Source of the DNA: Holosporales bacterium
GTDB lineage: Bacteria; Pseudomonadota; Alphaproteobacteria; RUG11792
Reading direction: 5' to 3'
Assembly: GCA_031286725.1 (NCBI GenBank)
Contig: JAITTR010000058.1
Location: 1 to 18,576 of the forward strand
DNA length: 18,576 bases
This document shows, piece by piece, positions 6,959-15,025 of this stretch (positions are counted from its first letter, which is position 1; each line of letters opens with the position of its first letter). The notes beneath the pieces are model-generated. The model did not search any database. It was not told the origin of the DNA and worked only from the letters and a program-made list of their open reading frames with translations. Position numbers and translations under genes: made by a program.

Positions 6959-7513
6959 TTAACCAATTCCCAACAAATGTCGTCTACAATACATAACGCC
7001 AGAAATCGCCGTAACAATTGCTGAAATCCAAAATAAAAATTCTCCAATCATAGACAAGTAATGGCAATCGATCGCCTTAGAATACATTAATAACGCGATA
7101 GAGATCATTTGAGACGCTGTTTTCCATTTAGCTAATTTCGACGTTCTAAAAGATTTATGACGAAAGGTCACGGCGTCTCTTATTCCGGATATTATTATTT
7201 CTCGGCACAAAATAACAGCGGCGGGAATAATTGCGAAAATTGAGACAAAATCAAACCCGACAATAAATAAAATAGCGACGGCAGTTAAAATCTTATCCGC
7301 CATAGGATCTAACATTTGTCCTAATTTGGTGGTTTGTTTGTGAGTCCTAGCGTAATAACCGTCTAAAAAATCGGTTGCGCAACATATCAAAAATATGCTT
7401 AAAGACAAATAAATTCCAAATTTAGATCGCGAAAAAAATCCAAAGGCGAAAAATGGCAGAATTATTATTCTTGACATTGTCAAAATATTAGGAATATTCA
7501 CTATTTTTCTCAT
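6959..7513 (-). CDS. pgsA: CDP-diacylglycerol--glycerol-3-phosphate 3-phosphatidyltransferase
   Basis: Inner-membrane enzyme that joins CDP-diacylglycerol and glycerol-3-phosphate to give phosphatidylglycerophosphate, the committed step to phosphatidylglycerol and cardiolipin. The 184-residue protein begins with NIPNILTMSR, characteristic of PgsA. It carries the full CDP-alcohol phosphatidyltransferase motif: D48, D51, G52, A55, R56, G65, D69 and D73, all correctly spaced. Several hydrophobic membrane segments surround this motif. Length is normal for the family. The ATG overlaps the uvrC stop codon by four bases (ATGA at 7510-7513), so translation is probably coupled to uvrC. The uvrC-pgsA pair is common in alphaproteobacteria. 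No clean terminator follows; the inverted repeats at 6844-6933 are the only candidates. Confidence 0.95.
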   Translation of the reverse strand: MRKIVNIPNILTMSRIIILPFFAFGFFSRSKFGIYLSLSIFLICCATDFLDGYYARTHKQTTKLGQMLDPMADKILTAVAILFIVGFDFVSIFAIIPAAVILCREIIISGIRDAVTFRHKSFRTSKLAKWKTASQMISIALLMYSKAIDCHYLSMIGEFLFWISAIVTAISGVMYCRRHLLGIG

Positions 7514-9339
7514 TTCTTGCCTTCGTTAAAAAAATTAAAAATCGCTTGAGCATAATGCTCGCTAATTCCTTTTACCATTTTTAAATCGTCTAACGAAGCT
7601 TTTTTTACGCTTTCCACAGAACCGAAATACTCTAATAGCCTCTTTTTTCTTAAGCTGCCGACAGAATATATATTGTCGAGTTCTGATTTAGACAATAGTT
7701 TATTCCTTTTCTTTCTATGAAACGTTATCGCTTCTTTATGAGCTTCGTTTCTTAATCTTATTAAAAAATTCAATAAATCGCTTTTTTCGCCAAGAATTAT
7801 TTCTTCTCCGCATGGAAAAACTATCTTTTCGTCGCCTATTTTCCTGTGATTTTGTTTGGCTATTCCTATTATTTTACAATCTTGCCCTAATTCTTTTAAA
7901 ACTTGATTTACGGCGGAAACTTGATTTTTCCCGCCGTCTATAACTAAAAGATCGGGAACTTCCGGAATGCTTTCAGATTTAAACCTTTTCTGTAAAACGA
8001 ATTTCATCATATTTAAATCGTCTCCGGAATTTGCGGTTTTTGCGTCTATGTGAAATTTTCTAATTTTATCCTTCCTAAGTCCTCCGTTTTCAAAAACTAC
8101 CATTACCCCGCAAGCGCTTGTTCCTTGGATATGGCTGTTGTCATAAGTCTCTATTCTGTTAATCTTAGAAACTCCTAATAGTCCTGACAACTCAGATAAA
8201 AGTTTGTCGTATTCGCTTGAAGAATCCTTATTTAGTCTTATTTTAGCGTTATTGACACAAGAATCTATAATTTTTTTGTAGACTCCTCTATTGCCAAAAA
8301 CTATTTTCACTTTCTTTTTATATTGTCTAAAAATAAAATCTACTATGAAATTCTTCTTTTTTATTTCAACGTTTGCGACTATAAGCGACGGAATCATTAC
8401 GCTTATATAAAATTGCGTTATAAAGGATTCTATAATCTCCGATTCGCTGATGAATTCAAAAGAATTCTGAACAACAAAACTCTCGGTCCCGACATTCCTT
8501 CCGTTTCTAAAAAAAGAAACGAAAACAACGGAAACTTCGGTTCCCTTCGAAACGGCCATAAAATCAATCGACGACGCTTCGGATATCTGAACGTATTGCT
8601 TAGATTGTATTTCGCTTATAGACTTTATCTTATCTCGAATTATAGCCGCTTTTTCAAAATCAAGATTTTTTGAGGTTTCTCTCATTTCTTTAACTAAAGC
8701 GGATCTTACTATTTCATCTTCCCCAATCAGCAGTTTTCTCGCAAAATCTACGTCTTTACAATATTCGTCTTTAGAAATTTTCCCAACGCACGGAGCCGAA
8801 CATCTTTTTATAAAATATTGCAAACAAGGCCTTTTTCTATTAGAAAAATAATTATCCGTACAACTTCTCAATAAAAATGTCTTTTGAATTATCTTTAACG
8901 TTTCCTCTAAAGCGTTAACGGCGGGATATGGGCCGAAAAAATTATTTCCAGGCCTTTTGGTCGTTCTATATTTAAATATCCGAGAAAAGTTGGTTGTCTC
9001 GCCTATAACAATATAAGGAAACGTTTTATCATCTTTTAATAAAATATTATAAAACGGTTTTAATTGTTTTATTAAATTATTCTCAAGAATAAAAGCTTCT
9101 ACTTCCGAATTTGTAATAATAGTTTCAACTTTGAAAACATTAGAAACCATCATTTTCAATCTATTCGGCATTTTCTCAGTTCGAGTATATGATATAAGTC
9201 TATTCTTTAAATACTTAGCTTTTCCAACATAAATAACCGTACTTTTTTTATTAATCATTTTATAAACGCCGGGCATTAGCCCAGCGTTTTCTGCCGCGTT
9301 TCGTATTATATCCACAATTTCGGCAAATTTCTGATCCAT
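7510..9339 (-). CDS. uvrC: Excinuclease ABC subunit C
   Basis: UvrC makes both incisions around a DNA lesion after UvrA and UvrB have located it. The 609-residue protein is full length. The GIY-YIG nuclease is at residues about 20-100 (GVY 24-26, IYVG 36-39, R47, E86). Four cysteines (C160, C172, C180, C184) sit where UvrC proteins carry their cysteine cluster. The UVR motif that contacts UvrB is at about 220-240 (FEKAAIIRDKI). The RNase H-like nuclease includes YDNSHIQGT (about 397-405), LLVIDGGKNQV (about 460-470) and RNEAH. Two helix-hairpin-helix motifs end the protein (VGSLRKKRLLEYFG, KMVKGISEHYAQAI). The start at 9339 lies just 21 bases past the pnp terminator, leaving little room for a separate promoter, so readthrough from pnp may supply transcripts. 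It is probably co-expressed with pgsA. Confidence 0.96.
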   Translation of the reverse strand: MDQKFAEIVDIIRNAAENAGLMPGVYKMINKKSTVIYVGKAKYLKNRLISYTRTEKMPNRLKMMVSNVFKVETIITNSEVEAFILENNLIKQLKPFYNILLKDDKTFPYIVIGETTNFSRIFKYRTTKRPGNNFFGPYPAVNALEETLKIIQKTFLLRSCTDNYFSNRKRPCLQYFIKRCSAPCVGKISKDEYCKDVDFARKLLIGEDEIVRSALVKEMRETSKNLDFEKAAIIRDKIKSISEIQSKQYVQISEASSIDFMAVSKGTEVSVVFVSFFRNGRNVGTESFVVQNSFEFISESEIIESFITQFYISVMIPSLIVANVEIKKKNFIVDFIFRQYKKKVKIVFGNRGVYKKIIDSCVNNAKIRLNKDSSSEYDKLLSELSGLLGVSKINRIETYDNSHIQGTSACGVMVVFENGGLRKDKIRKFHIDAKTANSGDDLNMMKFVLQKRFKSESIPEVPDLLVIDGGKNQVSAVNQVLKELGQDCKIIGIAKQNHRKIGDEKIVFPCGEEIILGEKSDLLNFLIRLRNEAHKEAITFHRKKRNKLLSKSELDNIYSVGSLRKKRLLEYFGSVESVKKASLDDLKMVKGISEHYAQAIFNFFNEGKK

Positions 9340-9360
9340 ACTCTCAGCCTTAATGCCAAA

Positions 9361-9381
9361 AACGGCTGAAAAACAGCCGTT
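9361..9381 (-). terminator. Rho-independent terminator between pnp and uvrC
   Basis: An 8-bp perfect stem AACGGCTG / CAGCCGTT (9361-9368 with 9374-9381) closes a five-base loop and is followed on the minus strand by a run of T (CAGCCGTTTTTGG). It lies 12 bases after the pnp stop codon. Because uvrC starts 21 bases later, it may act as a partial attenuator within a pnp-uvrC-pgsA transcript. Confidence 0.75.
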
Positions 9382-9393
9382 AAATAAGAATCG

Positions 9394-11463
9394 TTATACG
9401 TCTTTCATAGACAATTTTATTCTATTTTTGTCGTCTATATCTATAACCTTTACCTTAACGCCTTGTCCAACTTTCAAAACGTCGGAAACGGCTCTTATTC
9501 TGGTTTTAGATATGTTGCTTATATGAACCAACCCCTCTCGATTTCCTATCGAAACAAAGGCTCCAAAATCAGTTATTTTAACGACTTTGCCATTAAATGT
9601 CGAACCTATCTCCGGCATATGGCATATTGATTTTATTGAGTCGATAGCCTGTTCCATCATCGCTTTATCGGCGGAAAAAACAGAAACGGTTCCGTCCTCG
9701 GAAATATTGATTTTCGTCTTGGTAATCTCGCAGATTTCTTTTATTATTTTACCTCCGGGCCCTATAAGGTCCTTTATCTTATCTTTAGAAATTACGACTA
9801 TTTCGACTCTTGGAGCGTTCTCGTTTAATTCTTTCTTAGGACTAGAGATCGTATTATTCATGATTCCTAAAATATGCATTCTCCCAGTTTTTGCTTGATC
9901 CAGAGCGGTTTTTATTATTTCTTTATTTATGCTAGTTATTTTTATGTCCATTTGCAGGGCTGTTATTCCGTTTTCCGTCCCAGCCACTTTGAAATCCATA
10001 TCTCCGAGATGATCTTCATCTCCCATAATATCCGAAAGCACTACATAATCCTTGTCCTCTTTAATTAGCCCCATCGCGATGCCCGCTACCGGCGATTTTA
10101 AAGGCACTCCGGCAGACATCATAGAAAGAGACGATCCGCAAACCGTAGCCATTGAAGACGAGCCGTTAGACTCAGTTATATCAGAAACGACTCTTACGGT
10201 ATAAGGAAAGGTTTCTTGACTTGGAAAGACCGGTTGCAAAGCTCTCCAAGCTAATTTTCCATGGCCTATTTCCCTTCTCCCTGGAGCTCCTAACCTACCG
10301 ACTTCCCCAACAGAAAACGGAGGGAAATTATATTGCAATAAGAATCTCTCAGTCCTATCCCCAACGATATCGTCTATAACCTGTTCGTCTGAACTAGAGC
10401 CCAATGTGGAAACGACAAGAGCTTGAGTTTCGCCTCTCGTAAACAAAGCGCTCCCATGAACTTTCGGCAAAATATCAATTTCGCAAGAAATGTCTCTTAT
10501 TTGATCCAAAGCCCTTCCGTCTATTCTTTTTTTTGTTGATAAAAGATTTTCTCTCATGATTTTTGCCAAAAGGCTTTCAAATAAAGAATCTAAGATAATT
10601 TTCTCTTGTTCTTCGGAGAATTTTTCAAAGACTTCCGCTTTAGCTTCCTCTATTTTATTTCTTCTGTCAAGTTTTGCCACAATCGCTAAGGCTTCCGTTA
10701 TTTTTTTCTTAGAAAGTTTTTCAATCTTTTTAAGAAGATCAGAATATTTTTCGTCGAAAGAAACAGTTTTCGCAACAGGTTTCTCGGCTTTTGCTTTAAT
10801 AGACTCTATCATTTTCAAAACCGGCTGAAACGCTTCAAATCCAAATGTCACAGCATCTAGCATTACGTCTTCAGACAATTCTTGAGCTTCAGACTCGACC
10901 ATTAAAATTCCTTCGCTTGTGCCCGCGACTATCAAATCTAATTTATTTCCTTTCAAAGATTTTGAAGGATTTAACACAAAACCGTCAGCTTTGCTATATC
11001 CTACTTTGCATCCCGCGATCGGTCCTAAAAACGGAACGCCCGAAATAATCAATGCGGCAGAAGAACCAATAAGAGCCGCGATTTCCGGCGAGCACTCAGG
11101 TTCGTAGCTTAAAACGGTACAAACAACTTGAACTTCATTTAAAAATCCATTGGGAAAAAGAGGCCTTATTGACCGGTCAATCAATCTTGCGATTAAAACC
11201 TCCCTGTTGGATGGTTTCCCTTCTCTTTTTATAAACCCTCCCGGGATCCTCCCCGCGGCGTAATACTTCTCTTGATAGTTTATAGTAAGAGGGAAAAAGC
11301 TGGCGTCTTCCGCAGTTTTCTTCTCGTAAACCGCCGCGCACAAAACTGTCGTGTTTCCATATTTAACAACAACAGCTCCGTCGGCTTGTCTTGCCAATTT
11401 TCCCGTTTCTATCGTTAACTCTTTCCCAGCCCAGTTTATTTTCTCAGATATAATCGCAAACAT
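9394..11463 (-). CDS. pnp: Polynucleotide phosphorylase
   Basis: PNPase degrades RNA 3' to 5' using phosphate, releasing nucleoside diphosphates, and can also add tails. The 689 residues hold the usual order: first RNase PH domain (about 10-140), helical linker, second RNase PH domain (about 310-540) with the catalytic stretch GDEDHLGDMDFKVAGT near residue 480, KH domain with GPGGKIIKEI (about 565-575), and S1 domain (about 618-688, GKVVKITDFGAFVSIG). It stops right after the S1 domain, without the acidic tail that binds RNase E in enterobacteria. A near-ideal AGAAAGGA lies 11 bases before ATG 11463. rpsO, the usual upstream neighbour of pnp, is absent here; the upstream kilobase is decayed DNA. 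Confidence 0.97.
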   Translation of the reverse strand: MFAIISEKINWAGKELTIETGKLARQADGAVVVKYGNTTVLCAAVYEKKTAEDASFFPLTINYQEKYYAAGRIPGGFIKREGKPSNREVLIARLIDRSIRPLFPNGFLNEVQVVCTVLSYEPECSPEIAALIGSSAALIISGVPFLGPIAGCKVGYSKADGFVLNPSKSLKGNKLDLIVAGTSEGILMVESEAQELSEDVMLDAVTFGFEAFQPVLKMIESIKAKAEKPVAKTVSFDEKYSDLLKKIEKLSKKKITEALAIVAKLDRRNKIEEAKAEVFEKFSEEQEKIILDSLFESLLAKIMRENLLSTKKRIDGRALDQIRDISCEIDILPKVHGSALFTRGETQALVVSTLGSSSDEQVIDDIVGDRTERFLLQYNFPPFSVGEVGRLGAPGRREIGHGKLAWRALQPVFPSQETFPYTVRVVSDITESNGSSSMATVCGSSLSMMSAGVPLKSPVAGIAMGLIKEDKDYVVLSDIMGDEDHLGDMDFKVAGTENGITALQMDIKITSINKEIIKTALDQAKTGRMHILGIMNNTISSPKKELNENAPRVEIVVISKDKIKDLIGPGGKIIKEICEITKTKINISEDGTVSVFSADKAMMEQAIDSIKSICHMPEIGSTFNGKVVKITDFGAFVSIGNREGLVHISNISKTRIRAVSDVLKVGQGVKVKVIDIDDKNRIKLSMKDV

Positions 11464-11766
11464 TAATTAAAAATCCTTTCTAAAATTCGTTTATATTTGG
11501 ATCTCTTGTTTTAAGACTTACGTAGATACGCAGATTATACAAGAGACTCGATAGCAAAATTAATCTATAGCTTATCCTATCATAAAACTCAAAATTTTAC
11601 TCGATAAAAAGATTTTCCTTATTAGCGAGGTTATCTCGGTTAAATAACTTGCCTTTAGAAAAACGCTTTATGACAATATTATACGGTCTAAAGAGGATAT
11701 AACTTGAACCGCCATTTAAGTATAGCAACAAAAAAAGATTACAAAACGTGATTATTATTCAGAAAT
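11464..11766 (-). promoter_or_regulatory. pnp leader with candidate -10 box
   Basis: No gene is visible. On the minus strand a perfect TATAAT (11539-11534) lies about 70 bases before the pnp start. The matching -35 region (TTAATT with an 18-base spacer) is weak, so the promoter is tentative. I saw no leader hairpin like the RNase III-processed structure known upstream of E. coli pnp. Confidence 0.35.
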
Positions 11767-12110
11767 CTATCCGCTCCATTCTGAGTCCACCGGAATGGCT
11801 TCAGTGTGCGTGTATGCCTGTCCGGCGTACGCCATCGCTATATTCGGCGCGATCAACTGGGTTAGCCTCTGTAATCCGGCTTTAGCAGTTCCTATGATTT
11901 TCCTTTCAGGATAACTTCCGCCACCGAAAAACAGCTAAATAATTAGTATCACCGTTCTTTAATATGCTGCTATAACAAAGTTATCTCCTTATATAATGAA
12001 CTTACTTCTATTAATATATTTTGTATATCTCCAGCATTTGTTATATTGCACAGATATGTTTGGAGGACCGGAAAGTAAGAACTATATAATCCGGACTTAA
12101 GCCACTACTT
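11767..12110 (-). pseudogene. Degraded paralog of the secreted protein at 1-794
   Basis: Minus-strand segments resemble the protein encoded at 1-794. VLQTYLCNITN corresponds to VIQAWTFITS (about 12060). SSILKNGDTNY corresponds to RNILKNGNADY (about 11950). FGGGSYPE corresponds to EFGEGRRR, and GTAKAGLQRLTQLI to SEAKAGLKRLNQLI (about 11875-11905). The pieces are in three different frames, an in-frame TGA ends the ILKNG segment, and about 40 codons are missing in the middle. The final piece reaches a stop at 11767-11769. DNA identity is also obvious around 11855-11885 against 165-210. No start codon or signal peptide survives, so the gene is dead. Confidence 0.8.
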
Positions 12111-12270
12111 ACTTATATAGTTTCATATTCACTAAGTAATAAATGGGAAATTTAGGTGGGAATGTTTAAAAAGAAATATATATTAAAAACAATAGAATAC
12201 CGTAACGCTTTTGGCTTTACCCAGTAGGAAAGCCATAATAAGAGGTATATTCCAATTGAGGTTTTTGTGA

Positions 12271-12432
12271 AAAAAGTTTCAAAAATTAATTTAATTTTAA
12301 CACAAATATGATATGCTAAAGCTATGCTTTGCATAGATAGCGGTAGATAAAACATCCCCGGGAGGGCGGGGGTTAGGGATGGCTTTAGGTATCAGAAAAA
12401 AGTTAAAAATTCGTTAATTTTTGAAACTTTTT
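12271..12432. repeat. Nineteen-bp inverted repeat enclosing 124 bases, upstream of the acyl-CoA synthetase
   Basis: The arms (12271-12289 and 12414-12432) are perfect reverse complements (AAAAAGTTTCAAAAATTAA and its complement). Between them lie a small hairpin CTATGC-TTT-GCATAG (12322-12336) and a GC-rich patch (about 12356-12376). The right arm ends 55 bases before the next start codon. The element could be a relic of a small inverted-repeat transposable element (no clear target duplication seen) or a long-range leader structure. No real gene is visible between 12111 and 12487. Confidence 0.6.
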
Positions 12433-12487
12433 CGAGAAACTCTTCTGCCTCATCTCTTTTCTGCAACAACTTAAATTTGAGAAAAAT

Positions 12488-14416
12488 ATGATTGATAAAA
12501 ACTTTTTACAACATAAAAACGCTTGGAGAGACGAAGAAATATACAAAGAAATTTACGATTTCTCAATTAAAAACCCAGAAGCATATTGGGAAGCTCAATT
12601 AGACAGGCTTTCTTGGACTAAAAAGCCAACCGTAATGTCTCAAAAAGCGGATAACGGAGGAACGTTTTGGTTTCCCGACGGGAAAATAAACGCCTGTTAC
12701 AATTGTGTCGATAGGCATGCGGAGAAAAATCCCGATAAGATTGCAATTATTTGGCAAAGCGAAAATTTAGAAATTTACGAAAAAATTTCCTACAAAAAGC
12801 TTCAAGAAGAAGTTTGTAGATTCGCGAACGCGATTAAAAAACTAGAGTTAACAAGAAGAGATTATATAACGGTTTACATGCCTATGATCCCCGAGGGGGT
12901 ATATGCTTGTTTGGCTTGCGCTAGGCTTGGAATCCCATATTCCGCAGTTTTTGCCGGATTTTCGCCAAGCGCTGTCGCATTAAGGATGGACGATTGCGCT
13001 TCAAATTTTATTATTTCTTGCGACGCTAACGTTCGAGGCGGAAAAATAATTAATTTGAAAGAAAACGTAGACGAAGCGAGAAAAATCTGCAATAGAGAAA
13101 TAAAGTCTTTGATTGTAAGAAGACAAAACGTCAAAATAAATTGGAACGATAAGTTAGACAACGATTATTACGAATTATCGAAAGATCTTCCAACGACTTG
13201 TTCAATAGCGGATACCGACTCGTTATCGGAGTTGTTTATACTATATACGTCCGGCTCTGTCGGAAAACCAAAAGGAGTTTTAATGGGAACCGGAGGGTTT
13301 TTGCTTTTTTCAGGGATGAGCGGCAGATACTTCTTTAATTTAGAAGAAGACGCAGTATTTTGGTGTTCCGGGGATATAGGCTGGATGGGAGGACACGCAT
13401 ATTCTCTTTATTCCGCTCTTTGCAATGGAGTAACTAGCGTTTTCTTCGAAGGAATTCCGACTTATCCAAGAAGTTCCATATTTTGGGAAGTCATAGACAA
13501 ACATAAAGTCACTTCGTTTAACACTGCTCCAACGGCAATAAGATCGATGATGAAACGTTCGGAAGAAAGTTTGACCAATACGTCTAGAGACTCTTTAAAA
13601 TATCTTGGAGTCTTTGGCGAAGTATTAAATAAAGACGCCTGGCATTGGTATTTTAACAAAGTCGGCAAAAAAAGATGTCCAATAGTCAATATGTGGGGGC
13701 AAACGGAGCTTGGTGGCGTTCCGACCGCTCCTTTGAGCAATCTTGACGAAATGAAAACATACGGACATATTGGAAGGCAATTCTTTGGTTGCGAGCTAGT
13801 CCTTCGCGACGAAAACGACGATACAATAACGACTCCGGAAACAAAAGGAGCTATGTTTATCAAACATTCTCTTCCCGGAATGTTGATTGGCGTTTTTGGC
13901 GATAAAGACGCTATGAGAAAAATGTATTATTCCCAATCAAAAGATTCAATATATTTTACCGGAGACGAAGCCTATTTTGATTTTGATGGCAACTTTTGGA
14001 TAACGGGCCGATGCGACGACGTTTTGAACGTTTCAGGACATAGGATAAGCCCAATAGAAATAGAAGAAGTTATTGCCGGAGCGGAAATTGTCGCGGAGGT
14101 TTCCGTAGTTGGCTACCCTCACGAATTAAAAGGAGAAGGAATATATGCGTTTGTCGTATTGAAAAAAGACATAACCGAAGAACAAAAGCAAAAGGCGAAG
14201 ATAATAATATCCGATAGAGTGAGGACAATAATAAGCCCCATAACTAAACCGGACGTTATTTCAATCGTCAACGACCTCCCAAAAACAAGATCTGGGAAAA
14301 TTATGAGAAGAATATTAAGAAAAATAGCCGCCAATAATACTCAAGATTTCGAAGATATAACGACAATCGCCAACCCCGAATGTATTGAGGATATTATAAA
14401 AAGTATTTTAAAATAA
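12488..14416 (+). CDS. Acetyl-CoA synthetase family acyl-CoA ligase (AMP-forming), altered acyl pocket
   Basis: Activates a carboxylic acid with ATP to an acyl-adenylate and then transfers it to CoA. The 642 residues match acetyl-CoA synthetase (Acs) along their whole length, including the N-terminal WRDEEIY / YWEAQLDRLSW region, the P-loop YTSGSVGKPKG (253-263), PTYPRSSIFWEVIDKHKVT, the hinge region GRCDDVLNVSGHR, and the C-terminal PKTRSGKIMRR with K604, the lysine acetylated in Acs. However, the four residues lining the acetate pocket in Salmonella Acs (V310, T311, V386, W414) are M300, G301, F376 and G404 here. The canonical WWQTETGG reads WGQTELGG. The replaced Trp predicts a roomier pocket, so the acid may be longer than acetate. 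GAG lies seven bases before ATG 12488. It stands alone, with no pathway neighbours. I leave the symbol blank because of the pocket changes; acsA is the nearest name. Confidence 0.9.
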   Translation: MIDKNFLQHKNAWRDEEIYKEIYDFSIKNPEAYWEAQLDRLSWTKKPTVMSQKADNGGTFWFPDGKINACYNCVDRHAEKNPDKIAIIWQSENLEIYEKISYKKLQEEVCRFANAIKKLELTRRDYITVYMPMIPEGVYACLACARLGIPYSAVFAGFSPSAVALRMDDCASNFIISCDANVRGGKIINLKENVDEARKICNREIKSLIVRRQNVKINWNDKLDNDYYELSKDLPTTCSIADTDSLSELFILYTSGSVGKPKGVLMGTGGFLLFSGMSGRYFFNLEEDAVFWCSGDIGWMGGHAYSLYSALCNGVTSVFFEGIPTYPRSSIFWEVIDKHKVTSFNTAPTAIRSMMKRSEESLTNTSRDSLKYLGVFGEVLNKDAWHWYFNKVGKKRCPIVNMWGQTELGGVPTAPLSNLDEMKTYGHIGRQFFGCELVLRDENDDTITTPETKGAMFIKHSLPGMLIGVFGDKDAMRKMYYSQSKDSIYFTGDEAYFDFDGNFWITGRCDDVLNVSGHRISPIEIEEVIAGAEIVAEVSVVGYPHELKGEGIYAFVVLKKDITEEQKQKAKIIISDRVRTIISPITKPDVISIVNDLPKTRSGKIMRRILRKIAANNTQDFEDITTIANPECIEDIIKSILK

Positions 14417-15025
14417 TTTTGGCGATATTTTAATTATAAAACAGAGATTAAAAAAAGAGGATTTCCACGCAAACAGGTTTTTGGCGGAGTATTCGACTAT
14501 ATAACCTTACATTCCGAGAATATCTGTATCAGCTTGGAATATAAGTTTGTGAAATTACGCTTAATAGATTTACATGGCATGGTTTGTCAATCCCGGCTGA
14601 AATTGATACTGTATCTCTATGGAGCATGGGTAAAAGGATACCAAACTAAATACGGCAACAATATAAAAACTATTGCATATCTTTATTTTTCGTTTCTAAG
14701 AAATCTATCGCTTTTTTACTTTTAATATATCTGCCGCTTTGAAAGTACCCAATAGTTGGAGCTAAACGCCAAAGTATTATCATAATAGAAAAAGACTAGT
14801 TTTTCTTCGTTCCAATAACTAACATTTATTCGAAAAGAGAAATATAACAGGAAACTATAGCTGCAAATCTAGATAAACAGTAGATTTATATAAGTAATAC
14901 TATTCTCTAGTTATGAAAATAGGGCTGGCAAGATTTGCATTAAAATCTTTGGCCAATTAACCCAATTTTAATATTAATTTAGTATACCTGATTATATATG
15001 AATAAAAAAGCTTGGGGAAGTTATA
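14417..15025. other. Gene-poor region with an unexplained open frame and a hairpin
   Basis: No recognisable gene. A frame is open without stop from just after the synthetase stop codon to 14725 (about 102 codons; segments KKRGFPRKQVFGGVFDYIT and LYLYGAWVKGYQTKYGN). It has no ATG with a ribosome site and matches nothing that I know, so it may be a relic. A bulged stem TGGCAAGATTT / AAATCTT-TGGCCA (14926-14936 with 14943-14955) lies about 70 bases before the autotransporter start. There is no clear terminator for the upstream gene. Confidence 0.35.

Noticed and set aside
8323..8673. Plus-strand frame of 116 codons inside uvrC
   Set aside because: uvrC is full length with all domains on the opposite strand; the frame has no independent support.
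12152..12355. Minus-strand open frame of 67 codons before the acyl-CoA synthetase
   Set aside because: It is only AT-rich hydrophobic translation without a ribosome site and overlaps the left inverted-repeat arm.
14670..14783. Minus-strand frame of 37 codons (ends SKKAIDFLETKNKDMQ)
   Set aside because: The translation looks protein-like but is short, lacks a ribosome site, and I cannot match it to a family.
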